Source: Seohaeicola saemankumensis (lineage in GTDB: Bacteria; Pseudomonadota; Alphaproteobacteria; Rhodobacterales; Rhodobacteraceae). From it: a stretch of DNA of 64,000 nt. Every line of letters begins with the position of its first letter. The stretch's first letter is position 1. Below the pieces are notes generated by a model. The model saw nothing but the letters and a program-made list of their open reading frames with translations, was not told where the DNA came from and did not search any database. Of the stretch, positions 1 through 10,130 are shown in pieces. The stretch is from positions 1 to 64,000 of the forward strand of contig NZ_JAIUZI010000001.1 of the NCBI RefSeq assembly GCF_020171285.1. The letters run 5' to 3'. The translations under genes and the position numbers were made by a program.

Positions 1-386
1 CCGATCCCATCGGGGGAGGGGGCGCTGCCCCCTCTTGGCCTTTGGCCAATTCACCCCCGGAGTATTTGCCGAAGAGATGAAAGGGAGCGCGGGCGCAGCG
101 CGTGGGTTTACCCGCGCGCTGCCGGGCCCAACGGGGCGAGGGGCATCTTCGATGCCGTGAGGCCGGGCGGGAGGCGTTGGGGGCGGACAGGGGGGAGCGG
201 GTCTTATTGTTGCTGCATCGAGGACAGTAACGGCGGGCGGGGGCGATTGGAAAATGGTTAATGACCTGCCCGGACCGGTTGCCTCATTTTTGACGAATTT
301 CCTTGCGTGGCGGGGGCGGGCTTTGAGAAGATGAGGGTAATTGGCACGATTATTATCCGCGTAACGGGTATCAGGATATTGTTGGC
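1..386. other. gene-free left edge with hairpins and REP-like box
   Basis: No convincing gene is seen here. The first 90 bases hold two adjacent hairpins (GAGGGGGC/GCCCCCTC at 16-34 and TTGGCC/GGCCAA at 35-49) followed by the box CCCCCGGAGTATTTGC at 54-69, which recurs near 37.5 kb. The rest is G-rich spacer leading to the gene at 387. A long open frame on the opposite strand crosses this stretch but looks like a composition artefact. No promoter could be assigned with confidence. Confidence 0.6.
16..85. repeat. REP-like intergenic element, copy 1
   Basis: G/C hairpin at 16-34 (stem GAGGGGGC, loop GCT), a second hairpin at 35-49 (stem TTGGCC, loop TTT), then a conserved box CCCCGGAGTATTTGC followed by GAAGAGATGAAAGGG up to 85. 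Copy 2 at 37511-37563 has the same order: hairpin, box, AAGAGATGAAAGGG. The box differs between copies only by a small substitution/indel after TTTGC. Similar hairpin-plus-box strings are, to my knowledge, frequent between genes in Rhodobacteraceae genomes; function unknown. Confidence 0.55.
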
Positions 387-2741
387 GTGAAGGAAACCGG
401 GATCAGATCCAAGGTCGGGCAGGCGTTTTTCGCCGCTGCGGCGCTGGCGGTCGGGGCGCTGAGTCCGGATCCGGGCAGCGCGCCGATGGCAGAGACAGAT
501 CCGCTGGATGCGCCGTTGCAGGTGGTGCGGTTTGGTGAGAACGACACCCTGCGCGATGTCGTTGGCCAGTATCTGAACGATCCCGATTTGTGGCCTGCGG
601 TGCTGCGGCTGAACGACATCGCCTCGCCGGCCGATCTGTTGCCGGGGGTCGAGCTGCGGCTGCCGGTGCGGCAGGTCTTTGCCGCCGACAATGCGCTGCT
701 GGCGTCGCTGACCGCGATCCAGCGCGCCACCGCCGAGGGCGCGCGGATCTTTGCGCCGACCGAGATCGGCAGCGCCATCGACAACCGCGACACCGCGATC
801 ACCCGGCGCGAGGAGGGCGAGTGGCGCGAGGTGGTCAGCTATGCCGGGGTGGCGACGGGCTATGCCAATGACGCGCTGGATATCTCGATCGCGCAGCGCG
901 ACCGGTCGGCGGAGGCGGTGGTGTCGGACGTGCAGGGCACGGTGGAGGGGCGCGCGCCGGCCGAGCCGCGCTGGTCGAACCGCGCCCGCGACGACATCCT
1001 TGTCGAATTCGAGCGGCTGCGCACCCTGTCCAATTCGACGACGCAGGTGACATTCCGCGACCTGAGCCGGCTGCGGCTGAACCCGAATTCCAACGCCACC
1101 ATCCAGCGGATGCGGTCGGACCCGCTGACCGGGGGCGAGGTGACCAAAGTGTCGCTGGCCAACGGCGATTTCTATGCGTTGCTGAACCAGCTGAGCGAGA
1201 AATCCACCTTTGAGATCGACGTGCCCGGCGTCAAGACCACGACCAATTCGGCGGATTTCTGGATCAAGAACGACGGCGAGGGCGCCAAGTTCGTGAACTA
1301 TGACAAGGCCGGGCTGGAGATCGAACGCGGCGGCGAAAAGATCATGGTCGGCGAGAACGAGGGGATCGTTCTGTCGGGGCAGGGGGCCGAGCGGGCGCAG
1401 GTTCTGAACAGCCCGCTGCTGACCGCGCCCGAGCTGGGCGCGGTGATCTATACCGCCACCGCCCCGCTGGCCTGGCAGGCGTACGAGGGTGCGGTGGCCT
1501 ACTGGCTGGAGGTGGCCTCGGACCCCGGTTTCAACGAAATGAAAGTGTCGGAATGGGGCATTCGCGGCACCGGGTTCGTGGCCGAGGGTCTGCCGCCGGC
1601 GCGCTATCACTGGCGGGTGGCGGCGCTGGACCAGCTGGGGCTGCCGGGCGAGTGGAGCACGGCGCAGGATTTCACCATCCGGATCGACAATACGCCCCCG
1701 TTCCTGACGCTGCTGTCGCCGGCAGCGGGCAGCATGGTGACGCGGGCGCAGAGCGAGCTGCTGGGCGCGTCCGAGTCGGACGCGCGTTTGACGCTGAACG
1801 GGCAGCCGCTGGAGATCGGGGCGGACGGCAGTTTCCTGACCGCGCTGACGCTGGTGCCGGGCGACAACAGCTTTACCGTGCAGGCCACCGATCCGGCGGG
1901 CAATACCAGCGCGCGCAGCGTGAGCGTGGTTTATCGCCCGGCGGTGGCGGTGGAAATCGCGCTGTCGGAGCGCATTCCGCGTGTTGACGGGGCGCTGGCG
2001 ACGCGGCTGGAGGAGCTGTCGGTGACCGGCCAGACCGACGCCGAGCCGGGCGCCGCGGTGCGGGTGCGCGACGATGCTGGTCAGGACGTGGTGCAGACGG
2101 TGGTGGGCCCGGGGGGCGAGATCCGCTTCACGGTGCCGGTGGACGATGCGGTGCGCAGTTATGTGGTCGAAATCCTGGCGCCGGGCGGGACGGTGGAGGG
2201 CACGGCGCGCTTTGCCGCGCTGCGTGACCGGATCGCGCCCGAGATCGCGCTGGACCTGCCGCCGCCGCGCGCGACCGGTGACAGCGCCTTGCAGCTGAGC
2301 GGTAGCGTGGGCGATGCGGTCAAGCTGGAGCTGGACGGCACGCAGGTGCCGCTGGCCGAGGGCCGGTTCGACCTGGCGCTGACGCTGGCGCCGGGCGACA
2401 ACGGGTTTGACCTGGTGGCCAGCGATGCGGTGGGCAATGTCAGCGTGACGCGGATCAACACGCTGCTGGACGTGGAGCCGCCGGAGGTTCTGAGTGTGAC
2501 GCTGGGCCGGCCCAAGGGCGATGGCGGGCCCATCGAGCTGGTGGTGGTGGCGCAGGATGCCAGCGGGCTGCGCCAGGCGGCGCCGTTCCTGATCACGGTG
2601 GACGGGGCCGAGCGCGAGGGGTTCCTGCGTTGTGACAATGACAGCGGCACCTGCCGCGCCAGCCTGCCGGGGGAGCCCGGCGCGCTGGAGGTGATCGAGA
2701 TCATCATCGAGGATTACGCCGGTAACGCGGCATTTGAATAG
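387..2741 (+). CDS. secreted LysM / FecR-like / Ig-like domain protein
   Basis: A 784-residue envelope protein. A probable signal peptide covers residues 1-35 (hydrophobic FAAAALAVGA). A LysM-like segment at about 45-95 (FGENDTL...WPAVLRLND) suggests peptidoglycan binding. A FecR-like beta-rich region lies at about 215-330, followed by tandem Ig/fibronectin-like modules with the typical PGDNSF and DPAGNTS turns (about 430-780). No catalytic motif was found. The start is GTG at 387, chosen because the only good later start (ATG 486) would remove the signal peptide. The stop is 45 bases upstream of the PKD-protein gene, so the two are probably cotranscribed; a short CCGGC/GCCGG hairpin lies between them. 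Likely a structural or adhesive envelope protein; the partner is unknown. Confidence 0.75.
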   Translation: MKETGIRSKVGQAFFAAAALAVGALSPDPGSAPMAETDPLDAPLQVVRFGENDTLRDVVGQYLNDPDLWPAVLRLNDIASPADLLPGVELRLPVRQVFAADNALLASLTAIQRATAEGARIFAPTEIGSAIDNRDTAITRREEGEWREVVSYAGVATGYANDALDISIAQRDRSAEAVVSDVQGTVEGRAPAEPRWSNRARDDILVEFERLRTLSNSTTQVTFRDLSRLRLNPNSNATIQRMRSDPLTGGEVTKVSLANGDFYALLNQLSEKSTFEIDVPGVKTTTNSADFWIKNDGEGAKFVNYDKAGLEIERGGEKIMVGENEGIVLSGQGAERAQVLNSPLLTAPELGAVIYTATAPLAWQAYEGAVAYWLEVASDPGFNEMKVSEWGIRGTGFVAEGLPPARYHWRVAALDQLGLPGEWSTAQDFTIRIDNTPPFLTLLSPAAGSMVTRAQSELLGASESDARLTLNGQPLEIGADGSFLTALTLVPGDNSFTVQATDPAGNTSARSVSVVYRPAVAVEIALSERIPRVDGALATRLEELSVTGQTDAEPGAAVRVRDDAGQDVVQTVVGPGGEIRFTVPVDDAVRSYVVEILAPGGTVEGTARFAALRDRIAPEIALDLPPPRATGDSALQLSGSVGDAVKLELDGTQVPLAEGRFDLALTLAPGDNGFDLVASDAVGNVSVTRINTLLDVEPPEVLSVTLGRPKGDGGPIELVVVAQDASGLRQAAPFLITVDGAEREGFLRCDNDSGTCRASLPGEPGALEVIEIIIEDYAGNAAFE

Positions 2742-2786
2742 AAGAACGTCCGGCTTGGGGGCAGGCCGGATACGGAGGAAGACACT

Positions 2787-5700
2787 ATGGCGATCGCACG
2801 GAAATATCGGGCCGCGGCCCTGGCGCTGACCCTGCTTGCCCCGGCAGGTGTGGCCCCGGACATGGGGCGTGCCCAGGTGACGGGCGCGCAGGACGGGTTG
2901 CTGGTGGTCTATGGTGCGCTGGCGGCCAGCCGCGAGGGCGACACGGACCGGCGCGAGCAGGTGTTTTTCAGCGTGCCGGCGGATCTGGCTGAGCGCGTTT
3001 ACGTGCGGATCTATGACCCCGAAGTGAGCGGCGCGGGCGATTTCACCTATGGCGGCGGGGGCGATTCCGAAACCACGTTCCGGCTGTTTGGCGGCGAAGG
3101 GGCGTATACGGCGGCGGAGCGACCGGAGCCCAAGGCCGATGGGGCGCGGGAACCGCGCCGGTTCCAGATGCAGCCGGTCACCGGACCGGGCAAGATGATC
3201 CGCGAGAAGGCCTGGACCAGCGACCGGGCCACCGATCAGCGCTGGGTCAATTTCGCCGCCGCGCGGGCGCGGCAGGGCGAGGTGATCGGGGATCGCGCCT
3301 ATTTCCGGATCGACGTGCAGGGGACCAAGGGCAACGACGGCAACGGGTTTTCGGTGGACGTGAGCCTGGCGCGGGACCGGTCGCGCCCGCCCGAGGGGCT
3401 GGAGATGTTCGCCTATCGGCCCACGGTGCGCTGGGCGCGGGCCAACCCGCCGACGCAGGTCTGGTTCACCCGGCAGACCGACGGGCCGCTGACGGTGCAG
3501 ACCTTTGACGGGGCCAATGGCGAGCTGGCGCTGGTCACCGATTTCGAGGATCTGGGGCTGCGGATTTCGGGGCAGGATTTCTGGACCTCGGACACGGTGG
3601 AGACCGAGGACACCAACCTGGCGCTGAGCCTGCTGGGCGGGTTCGAGACCCCCAATGACGTGACGCTGGCGGTGTTCGACGCCAATGGCGAGGCGGTGCC
3701 GCTGAAGATGCCGCCGGTGCGCGCGCCGGTGCCCTTGCGGCCCACGGTTCTGGCCACGGGCCGGCCGCTGGCGGATTGCCGGTCGGTCGCCTTTGACGCC
3801 AGCGGCACCACGGGGCGGACGCCGCTGGGCTATGTCTGGGATTTCGGCGACGGGTCGCGGTCGGAGGAACCGGTGATCGCGCATCGCTATGGCCAGACCG
3901 GGCGCTACACGGCGCGGATCGAAGTCACCGAGGAAGGCACGCGCCCGGGACGCGGTGATGCGCTGGACGTGCCGGTGCATGTGCGCGACGCGCCGATTGC
4001 GGTGCCGGGGGCGGATATCGTGGTGGCGCCGGGACAGCCGGTGGCCTTTGACGGGACCAAGTCGCAGCCTTCGGACAGCCCGATCACCCGCTACCGCTGG
4101 ACCTTTGGCGATGGCGGTATCGCTGAGGGGCCGCTGGCCAGCCATGCCTATGCCATGCCCGGCCAGTACCGGGCGGTGCTGCGGGTCGAGGACGGCAGCC
4201 TGCACCCTTGCAACTTTGGTGTCGAAACGCGGCGCGTGGTGGTGAACTTTCCCCCTGTGGCCGAGGCCGGCACCGACCAGTCGGCGGTGGTGGGCCAGCC
4301 GGTCGTCTTTGGCGGCGCGGCGAGCTATGACATCGACGGGCTGATCGAGAGCTACAGCTGGAACATGGGCGACGGCACCGTTCTGCAGGGCGCGACGGTG
4401 ACCCATACCTATACCACCTCGGGCAACTACAACGTGATGCTGACGGTGACCGATGACAGCGGCGTGGCCAACAACACCGCCACCGACCGCATGTTCGTCG
4501 GCGTCAACGCGCCCCCCGTTCCCCGGTTCACCATCCCCGACCGGCCGGTGTCGGTGTCGGAGCTGGCGATTCTGGACGGGTCGGGATCGACCGACGACGA
4601 CGGGCAGATCCTGTCCTATATCTGGGACTTTGGCGACGGAGCCACCGGCGAGGGGCCGGTGGTGAACTATGCCTGGACACAGCCCGGCACATTCACGGTC
4701 ACGCTGACCACGATCGACGACAGCGGCACCGCCTCGGCGTTGCAGAGCACGGCAATGCAGATCCGGGTCGATGCCGCGCCGGTGGCCGACGCGGGGGCGG
4801 ACCAGTATGTCACCGCCAGCGTGGTCGAGTTCGACGGCGGCGGGTCCACCGATGCCGATGGCGCGGTGACGGACTGGCAGTGGGATTTCGGCGACGGGGC
4901 GACCGCGCGCGGCCAGACCGTGAGCCATGCCTTTCTGCGGCCCGGTGTCTATGAGGTGGCGCTGGTGGTGCGCGACGACAGCGGTGCGCCGCTGAACACC
5001 GACCGCGACACCATGCTGGTCACCGTCAACACCACGCCGATCGCCGATGCGGGTCCGGCGCAGACCGTGGCGCCGGGCGAGGAGTTCACCCTGTCGGGGC
5101 GGTCCTCGGTCGATCCGGACGGCGCGATTTCGGATTACCTGTGGACCTTTCCCGATGGCAGTACCGCCAGCGGCGAGCGGGTGGCGCATAGTCTGACAGA
5201 GCCGGGGCTGCACCGCGTGCTGCTGACGGTCTATGACAATTTCCCCGGTGGCGCGGCCGAGGATGAGGACGAGGTGCTGATCACCGTGAACGCGCCGCCG
5301 GTGGCGGTCGCGGGGGCCGACATGCTGATCGCGCCGGGCGACAGCATCGTGTTCGACGCCGGCCAGTCGTTTGACCCCGACGGCACGCTGAGCGGGTACC
5401 GCTGGGAGTTCGACGATCTGGGCAACCCGCTGGATGCGCCGCGGATCGAGCGGGCCTATATCACGCCGGGGGTCTGGTCGGCGCAGCTGATCGTGACGGA
5501 TGACAGCGGCGTGCTGAACGCCACTGCCAAGGACGACATGACGATCCGCGTGAACCATACGCCGGTGGCTGAGGCCGGACCGGCGATCGAGACCGAGCGG
5601 CTCTACGTGGAATTCGACGCCTCGGGGTCGTCGGACGCGGATGGTGACGCGCTGATCTATCGCTGGGATTTCGGTGACGGGTCCGGCCCGGCCTATGGCG

Positions 5701-7661
5701 AGACGGTGACCCATATCTATCCGCGCGCCGGTATTTTCCCGGTGACGCTGCGGGTGGATGACGGCACCGGGCTGGCCAATGCCCGCGCCATCGACGCCAC
5801 CACGGTGACCATCAAGTCGCGCCCGGTGGCGGATGCGGGCGGCAACCGCGACGTCTGTTCGGGTGAGCCGATCCTGTTCGACGCCTCGGCCAGCGCCGAT
5901 CCTGACGGCGGGCTGCTGCTGTATTCGTGGGACTTCGGCGACGGCAGCGGTTCTGACCTGATCAACCCGACCAAGACCTATGAGCGGCCCGGCGTCTATC
6001 CGGTGACCCTGCGGGTGCGCAACGAGACCGGCACCGAGCATGGCACCGATCTGGACCGGATCGCGGCGCTGGTGCGCGAAGGGCCGATTGCCGATGCGGG
6101 GCCGGACATGACCGTCTGTTCCAACACGCAGGTGCGGTTCGACGGGTCGGGATCGACCGATGCCGATGGCGCGGTCAACGCATTCAGCTGGACCTTCGGC
6201 GATGGCGGCACCGGCAGCGGTGAGAACCCGGTGCATGTGTTCACGCGGGCCGGCGAGTATTCGGTGACGCTGACCATTGCGGGAGAGGCGCTGGGCGCCT
6301 GCAGCCCGCTGGATTCGGATGTGGCCAAAGTCATGGTGATCGCGGCGCCCGAGCTGACCGTTCTGGGATCGGAACGGGCGGCGGCGGGACAGGCTGCGGT
6401 GCTAAGCGCCGGTCTGGATCAGACCGGCGGCGCGTCGGCGCTGGGCTACAGCTGGGACTTTGGCGATGGCAGCACCGGCGAGGGCGCCGAGGTCAGCCAT
6501 GTCTGGGCGAAGCCGGGCGAATACCTGGTGACGCTGCGGGCGCAGCTGACCGGCGGCACCGAGGGCTGCAGCGATCTGGAGACCGTGCGCAAGGTTGTGG
6601 TGAATGCCGCGCCCGAGCCGCTGATCGACGCGCCCGCACAGGTGGCGGTCGGGCAGGAGGTGCAGTTTGACGGATCGATGTCGTCGGACAGCGATGGCGC
6701 GGTGACCGCCTATGTCTGGGATTTCGGAGACGGTGTGACCGGGCAGGGCGTGCTGGTCACGCACCGGTTCTCGGCGCCGGGAACCTACCCGGTGCGGCTG
6801 ACCGTGCTGGATGATGCCGAGGTGGGCAACAGCGCGATCTCGGTGGTGCGCGAGGTGGTTGTCAACGCCGCGCCGGTGGCCGGTCTGGAAACCCCCGGCG
6901 CGCTGTGCCCGGCGGTGCCGGTGCCCTGGACGGTGGCCGCGGGCGAGGGCACCGCGGTCGAGTGGCGGTTCGGCGACGGGACCGTGGCCAGCGGCGCCTC
7001 TGTCTCGCACGGGTTCGACCGGGCCGGGCTGTTCCCGGTGCTGGTGACGATGGACGACGGTGGCGGGCTGTTGTCGAGCCGGCGCAGCGAAGAGGTCTAT
7101 GCGCGGGTCAACCAGGCGCCGACGGCGCTGGCCGGTCCCGACCGGGTGGTGTGCCCGGGTGACATGGTGCGGTTCGATGCCGGCCGGTCCGGCGATCTGG
7201 ACGGCACGCTGACCCGCTGGCAGTGGGAGTTCAGCGACGGCGTGATCCTGGAGGGTCAGTCAGTGGAGCGGGTGTTCGACGCGCCAGCCGACCTGCAGGT
7301 GCGGCTGACGGTGCAGGACGACAGCGGCGCGACCGGCTGTGACATCGGCACCGATTCCGCCCGGATCGTGGTGAACGGCACACCGACGGTGGACGCGGGG
7401 CCGGACATGACGGTGCCGGTGGGGGCCGCGCATGACGTGGTGCGGTTTGACGCTAGCGGCGCCAGCGATCCCAATGGCGGCGGCGTCCGGGTCGCGTGGG
7501 ACTTTGGCGATGGCGCCTCGGCCACGGGCGCGGTGACGCGCCACCGCTATGCGGCGCCGGGCCAGTACACGGTGACGGTGCGCGCGCAGGACACCAGCGG
7601 CCTGACCTGCGGGGTCGGCAGCGACAGCGCGGTGATCACGGCGGTGCCGCGCGGCGAGTGA
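2787..7661 (+). CDS. giant secreted protein with about 15 PKD repeats
   Basis: A 1624-residue protein with an N-terminal signal peptide (about 1-30, cleavage near GRAQ). The first 330 residues form a unique beta-rich domain. From about residue 340 to the end there are about 15 PKD-type Ig modules, each about 80-95 residues, recognisable by WDFGDG-like motifs (WDFGDGS, WTFGDGG, WNMGDGT, WEFDDLG, WRFGDGT and others) and by DSG and NAPPVA linkers. No catalytic domain, LPXTG, or T9SS tail is seen. A good ribosome site (GGAGGA) precedes ATG 2787. Such PKD arrays usually act as extended stalks or adhesins outside the membrane. It sits between the LysM/FecR-like protein and an adenylate cyclase on the same strand, suggesting one module. 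How it is exported is not evident from the sequence. Confidence 0.85.
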   Translation: MAIARKYRAAALALTLLAPAGVAPDMGRAQVTGAQDGLLVVYGALAASREGDTDRREQVFFSVPADLAERVYVRIYDPEVSGAGDFTYGGGGDSETTFRLFGGEGAYTAAERPEPKADGAREPRRFQMQPVTGPGKMIREKAWTSDRATDQRWVNFAAARARQGEVIGDRAYFRIDVQGTKGNDGNGFSVDVSLARDRSRPPEGLEMFAYRPTVRWARANPPTQVWFTRQTDGPLTVQTFDGANGELALVTDFEDLGLRISGQDFWTSDTVETEDTNLALSLLGGFETPNDVTLAVFDANGEAVPLKMPPVRAPVPLRPTVLATGRPLADCRSVAFDASGTTGRTPLGYVWDFGDGSRSEEPVIAHRYGQTGRYTARIEVTEEGTRPGRGDALDVPVHVRDAPIAVPGADIVVAPGQPVAFDGTKSQPSDSPITRYRWTFGDGGIAEGPLASHAYAMPGQYRAVLRVEDGSLHPCNFGVETRRVVVNFPPVAEAGTDQSAVVGQPVVFGGAASYDIDGLIESYSWNMGDGTVLQGATVTHTYTTSGNYNVMLTVTDDSGVANNTATDRMFVGVNAPPVPRFTIPDRPVSVSELAILDGSGSTDDDGQILSYIWDFGDGATGEGPVVNYAWTQPGTFTVTLTTIDDSGTASALQSTAMQIRVDAAPVADAGADQYVTASVVEFDGGGSTDADGAVTDWQWDFGDGATARGQTVSHAFLRPGVYEVALVVRDDSGAPLNTDRDTMLVTVNTTPIADAGPAQTVAPGEEFTLSGRSSVDPDGAISDYLWTFPDGSTASGERVAHSLTEPGLHRVLLTVYDNFPGGAAEDEDEVLITVNAPPVAVAGADMLIAPGDSIVFDAGQSFDPDGTLSGYRWEFDDLGNPLDAPRIERAYITPGVWSAQLIVTDDSGVLNATAKDDMTIRVNHTPVAEAGPAIETERLYVEFDASGSSDADGDALIYRWDFGDGSGPAYGETVTHIYPRAGIFPVTLRVDDGTGLANARAIDATTVTIKSRPVADAGGNRDVCSGEPILFDASASADPDGGLLLYSWDFGDGSGSDLINPTKTYERPGVYPVTLRVRNETGTEHGTDLDRIAALVREGPIADAGPDMTVCSNTQVRFDGSGSTDADGAVNAFSWTFGDGGTGSGENPVHVFTRAGEYSVTLTIAGEALGACSPLDSDVAKVMVIAAPELTVLGSERAAAGQAAVLSAGLDQTGGASALGYSWDFGDGSTGEGAEVSHVWAKPGEYLVTLRAQLTGGTEGCSDLETVRKVVVNAAPEPLIDAPAQVAVGQEVQFDGSMSSDSDGAVTAYVWDFGDGVTGQGVLVTHRFSAPGTYPVRLTVLDDAEVGNSAISVVREVVVNAAPVAGLETPGALCPAVPVPWTVAAGEGTAVEWRFGDGTVASGASVSHGFDRAGLFPVLVTMDDGGGLLSSRRSEEVYARVNQAPTALAGPDRVVCPGDMVRFDAGRSGDLDGTLTRWQWEFSDGVILEGQSVERVFDAPADLQVRLTVQDDSGATGCDIGTDSARIVVNGTPTVDAGPDMTVPVGAAHDVVRFDASGASDPNGGGVRVAWDFGDGASATGAVTRHRYAAPGQYTVTVRAQDTSGLTCGVGSDSAVITAVPRGE

Positions 7662-7736
7662 TCGCCGCGCGCCCCCTTTGCGTTGGGCCTGTGCGAAAGT
7701 TGTTTGCACTGTTAACCGCGCGGATTACTCTGCGGC

Positions 7737-9488
7737 GTGATGAGATTCCCGTTGCGCCTCAAGTTCTTTGTCTTTGCCGCCCTGCTGGCGGTGGCGCCGC
7801 TTGTGCTGGTGGGGCAGAACCTGACGCAGTTGACCCGCGACGAGCTGAAAAGCGCGGCCAACGAGGATCTGACCACGGTGGCCGCGCAGCTGCGCACCAG
7901 TTTCGACAATACCTTTCAGGGTCGCTGGCTGACCCCACTGATGGTGATCCGCAACGGTATCGACAGCAACGACCTGGGCGTGCCTCAGAAGGTGTCGCTG
8001 TTGACGCTGGGGCTGGAGGAACTGCCGCAGGTGGTGGCGCTGCAGCTGTCGGTCGAAGGATCGGACCTGCCGATCCTGGTGACCAACGAGGCCTATGCCA
8101 ACAAGCTGGTGCTGGCCGGGCTGGACCCGGTGAAGACGCTGGCGACGCCGCCGGACCTGATCAAGGCGATCGCGGGGACCGGGCAGTATGGCCGCCCGGT
8201 GGTCCGGCCGATGGACACCACCGGCGACTGGATCGCGACGCTGGCGCTGCCGCTGACCACCAAGATCGCGGGCCGGCAGGTGACCATGGCGGCCAAGATC
8301 GACCTGTCGATCCTGGGCGAGATGGTGCGCCGCCACCCCTTTGCCCAGCGCGGCGAGATCACCGTGATCGACCAGTCGGGGCGCACGGTTCTGGGCGATG
8401 AACAGAGGCTGCTGAGCGACCGCCGGATCGTGCAGTCGACGCTGCCGCTGATCGTGGCGGGGGCGCGGGCAGATGCGCTGGAGCCCTATGTCCGCCCGGA
8501 TGGCGCGCCGATGCTGGGGGCCTATGCCTTCCCGGATTGGTTTCAGTGGGCGGTGATCACCGAACTGAGCGAGGAGAGCGCCTATGCGGTGGTCAACGCG
8601 ATCACCCGGCAGATCCTGATCGTCGGTCTGATCGGGTTTTCCATCGCCGGGGTCGGCGCGCTGATCTTTGCCCGCCAGCTGACCCGGCCGATCCTGAAGA
8701 TCGGTTCGGTGGCGGCGCTGGTGGGCGAGGGCGATTTCTCGGCCCGGGTCGAAAACGTCAGGTCGCGCGACGAGATCGGCGACCTGGCGCAGCGGTTCAA
8801 CCAGATGATCGCGCATCTGGGCGAGCGGCTGGAACTGATGAAATTCGTGTCGCACAGCACCATGTCCGCGATCCAGAGTGCCGATGAGGATGGCATGCAC
8901 CGCGGCGGCGAGCGGCGGCGGGTGTCGGTGATCTTTACCGATATCCGGGGGTACACCGAATTCTCGGAGCGGGTGCCGCCGGAAACGGTGATCGAGGCGC
9001 TGAACAGCTATTTCGACAAGCAGACCGAGATCGTCGAGAAATATCAGGGCGATGTGGACAAATTCGTCGGCGACGCGCTGGTCGCCGTGTTCGAGGGCGA
9101 CGAGATGGAACGGCGCGCGGTGCAGTGTTCGGTCGAGATCACCGCGGCGATGGCGCGGCTGCTGGAGGATTATCCCGAATACAACCTGCACGTCGGCATC
9201 GGCGTGGCCTCGGGCGAGGTGGTGATGGGCGCTATGGGCGCGCGCGACCGGATGGATTTCACCGTGCTTGGGTCCACCGTGAACCTGTCGGCGCGGCTGT
9301 GTTCCAAGGCCGATCCCGGCCAGGTGCTGACCGATCTGGCCACCCGCGACGCCAGCGCCGCAGTTCTGGACACGGTGCGGTTCGACTCCCTGCCGCCGAT
9401 CCCGCTGAAAGGCTATGCGGAGCCGGTTCCGGCCTTTTCTGCCGTTATGGCCGAGGCCCCCACAGTGGCGGAGGCGGGCGAGCCATAG
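7737..9488 (+). CDS. membrane class III adenylate/guanylate cyclase with HAMP domain
   Basis: 583 residues. An N-terminal membrane segment (about 8-28) is followed by a periplasmic sensor region of about 260 residues, a second membrane helix (about 295-315), a HAMP domain (about 316-370) and a class III cyclase domain (about 395-565). The two metal-binding aspartates appear in FTDIRGY and KFVGDAL, and the domain continues with TVLGSTVNLSARL. The product is probably cAMP, judged from the lysine in DKFVGDA, though this is an inference. Start is GTG 7737 or the adjacent ATG 7740; no strong ribosome site is visible. It lies 75 bases after the PKD gene and near a protein with a cyclic-nucleotide-binding domain (10.1-13.1 kb), so signal producer and possible receptor are neighbours. 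Confidence 0.85.
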   Translation: MMRFPLRLKFFVFAALLAVAPLVLVGQNLTQLTRDELKSAANEDLTTVAAQLRTSFDNTFQGRWLTPLMVIRNGIDSNDLGVPQKVSLLTLGLEELPQVVALQLSVEGSDLPILVTNEAYANKLVLAGLDPVKTLATPPDLIKAIAGTGQYGRPVVRPMDTTGDWIATLALPLTTKIAGRQVTMAAKIDLSILGEMVRRHPFAQRGEITVIDQSGRTVLGDEQRLLSDRRIVQSTLPLIVAGARADALEPYVRPDGAPMLGAYAFPDWFQWAVITELSEESAYAVVNAITRQILIVGLIGFSIAGVGALIFARQLTRPILKIGSVAALVGEGDFSARVENVRSRDEIGDLAQRFNQMIAHLGERLELMKFVSHSTMSAIQSADEDGMHRGGERRRVSVIFTDIRGYTEFSERVPPETVIEALNSYFDKQTEIVEKYQGDVDKFVGDALVAVFEGDEMERRAVQCSVEITAAMARLLEDYPEYNLHVGIGVASGEVVMGAMGARDRMDFTVLGSTVNLSARLCSKADPGQVLTDLATRDASAAVLDTVRFDSLPPIPLKGYAEPVPAFSAVMAEAPTVAEAGEP

Positions 9489-9548
9489 CCACGGTCAGGG
9501 GCGCGGACCGTGTCGCGACCCGTGTGGCGGCCCTTGTGGCGGCGGGGC

Positions 9549-9950
9549 TCAGGCGGCGAACACCACCCAGGCCCAGAGCATGGCGGCATAGGTGAGCTGG
9601 TGCAGCGCCTGGTCGGCGCCGGCGGCGCGCCAGAACCCGGCCTGGCTGGGGTCGAGGCACTTGCTGTCGGAGTAGCGCGCCTTGGCGTAGTCGATGTTGA
9701 AATGCACGACCCATTCCAGCGCGCAGGTGATCAGGATGAACCCCACCGGCGCACCGACGATCACGAAGACGATGATCGAGCCGAGCACGTGGACGCCGGC
9801 ATGCTGGGCGCGCCCCATGTGCCAGTATTCGCCCCGGCCGGACAACATGCGGGGTGTCTGCAGGAAGTAGTCGGCAAACATATGCTTGATCTGAAACAGG
9901 CAGAGCAAGATCAGGACTGTGCTGACGGTCTCGGACAAACCGAACTCCAA
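9549..9950 (-). CDS. DUF3307-like small membrane protein
   Basis: 133 residues with about three or four hydrophobic segments (about 10-25, 55-80, 115-130) and the HxxxDYFLQTPRM pattern near the N-terminus that is typical of DUF3307 proteins. Function is unknown. The inferred start is TTG at 9950; no in-frame ATG lies just upstream. It is on the strand opposite both the cyclase and the ABC-like gene, so it interrupts that block. Confidence 0.65.
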   Translation of the reverse strand: MEFGLSETVSTVLILLCLFQIKHMFADYFLQTPRMLSGRGEYWHMGRAQHAGVHVLGSIIVFVIVGAPVGFILITCALEWVVHFNIDYAKARYSDSKCLDPSQAGFWRAAGADQALHQLTYAAMLWAWVVFAA

Positions 9951-10130
9951 TGTATGAACATCCCCTGAGTATCTATTTAGGGGCTAAAAGTCGCGGCTGC
10001 AAACAGGCATGGCAAATTCGCAGGTGTTAAACCATTTGCCAGCCTTGTCCCGGGCTTGCTACGATCCTTGCAAACCCATTGACCGCGCGGCATATCTGAG
10101 CCCCGTCGCCTGCATTTTCGGAGCAGACAG

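Noticed and set aside
258..6236. Very long minus-strand open frame (1992 codons) opposite the LysM and PKD genes
   Set aside because: Arg/His/Pro/Gly-rich with no domain; long antisense frames are expected in GC-rich genes and the plus-strand frames have signal peptides and 15 PKD repeats.
2787..7661. DNA-level tandem repeat or assembly artefact in the PKD gene
   Set aside because: The PKD modules share motifs but differ widely in DNA sequence; they are ancient protein repeats.
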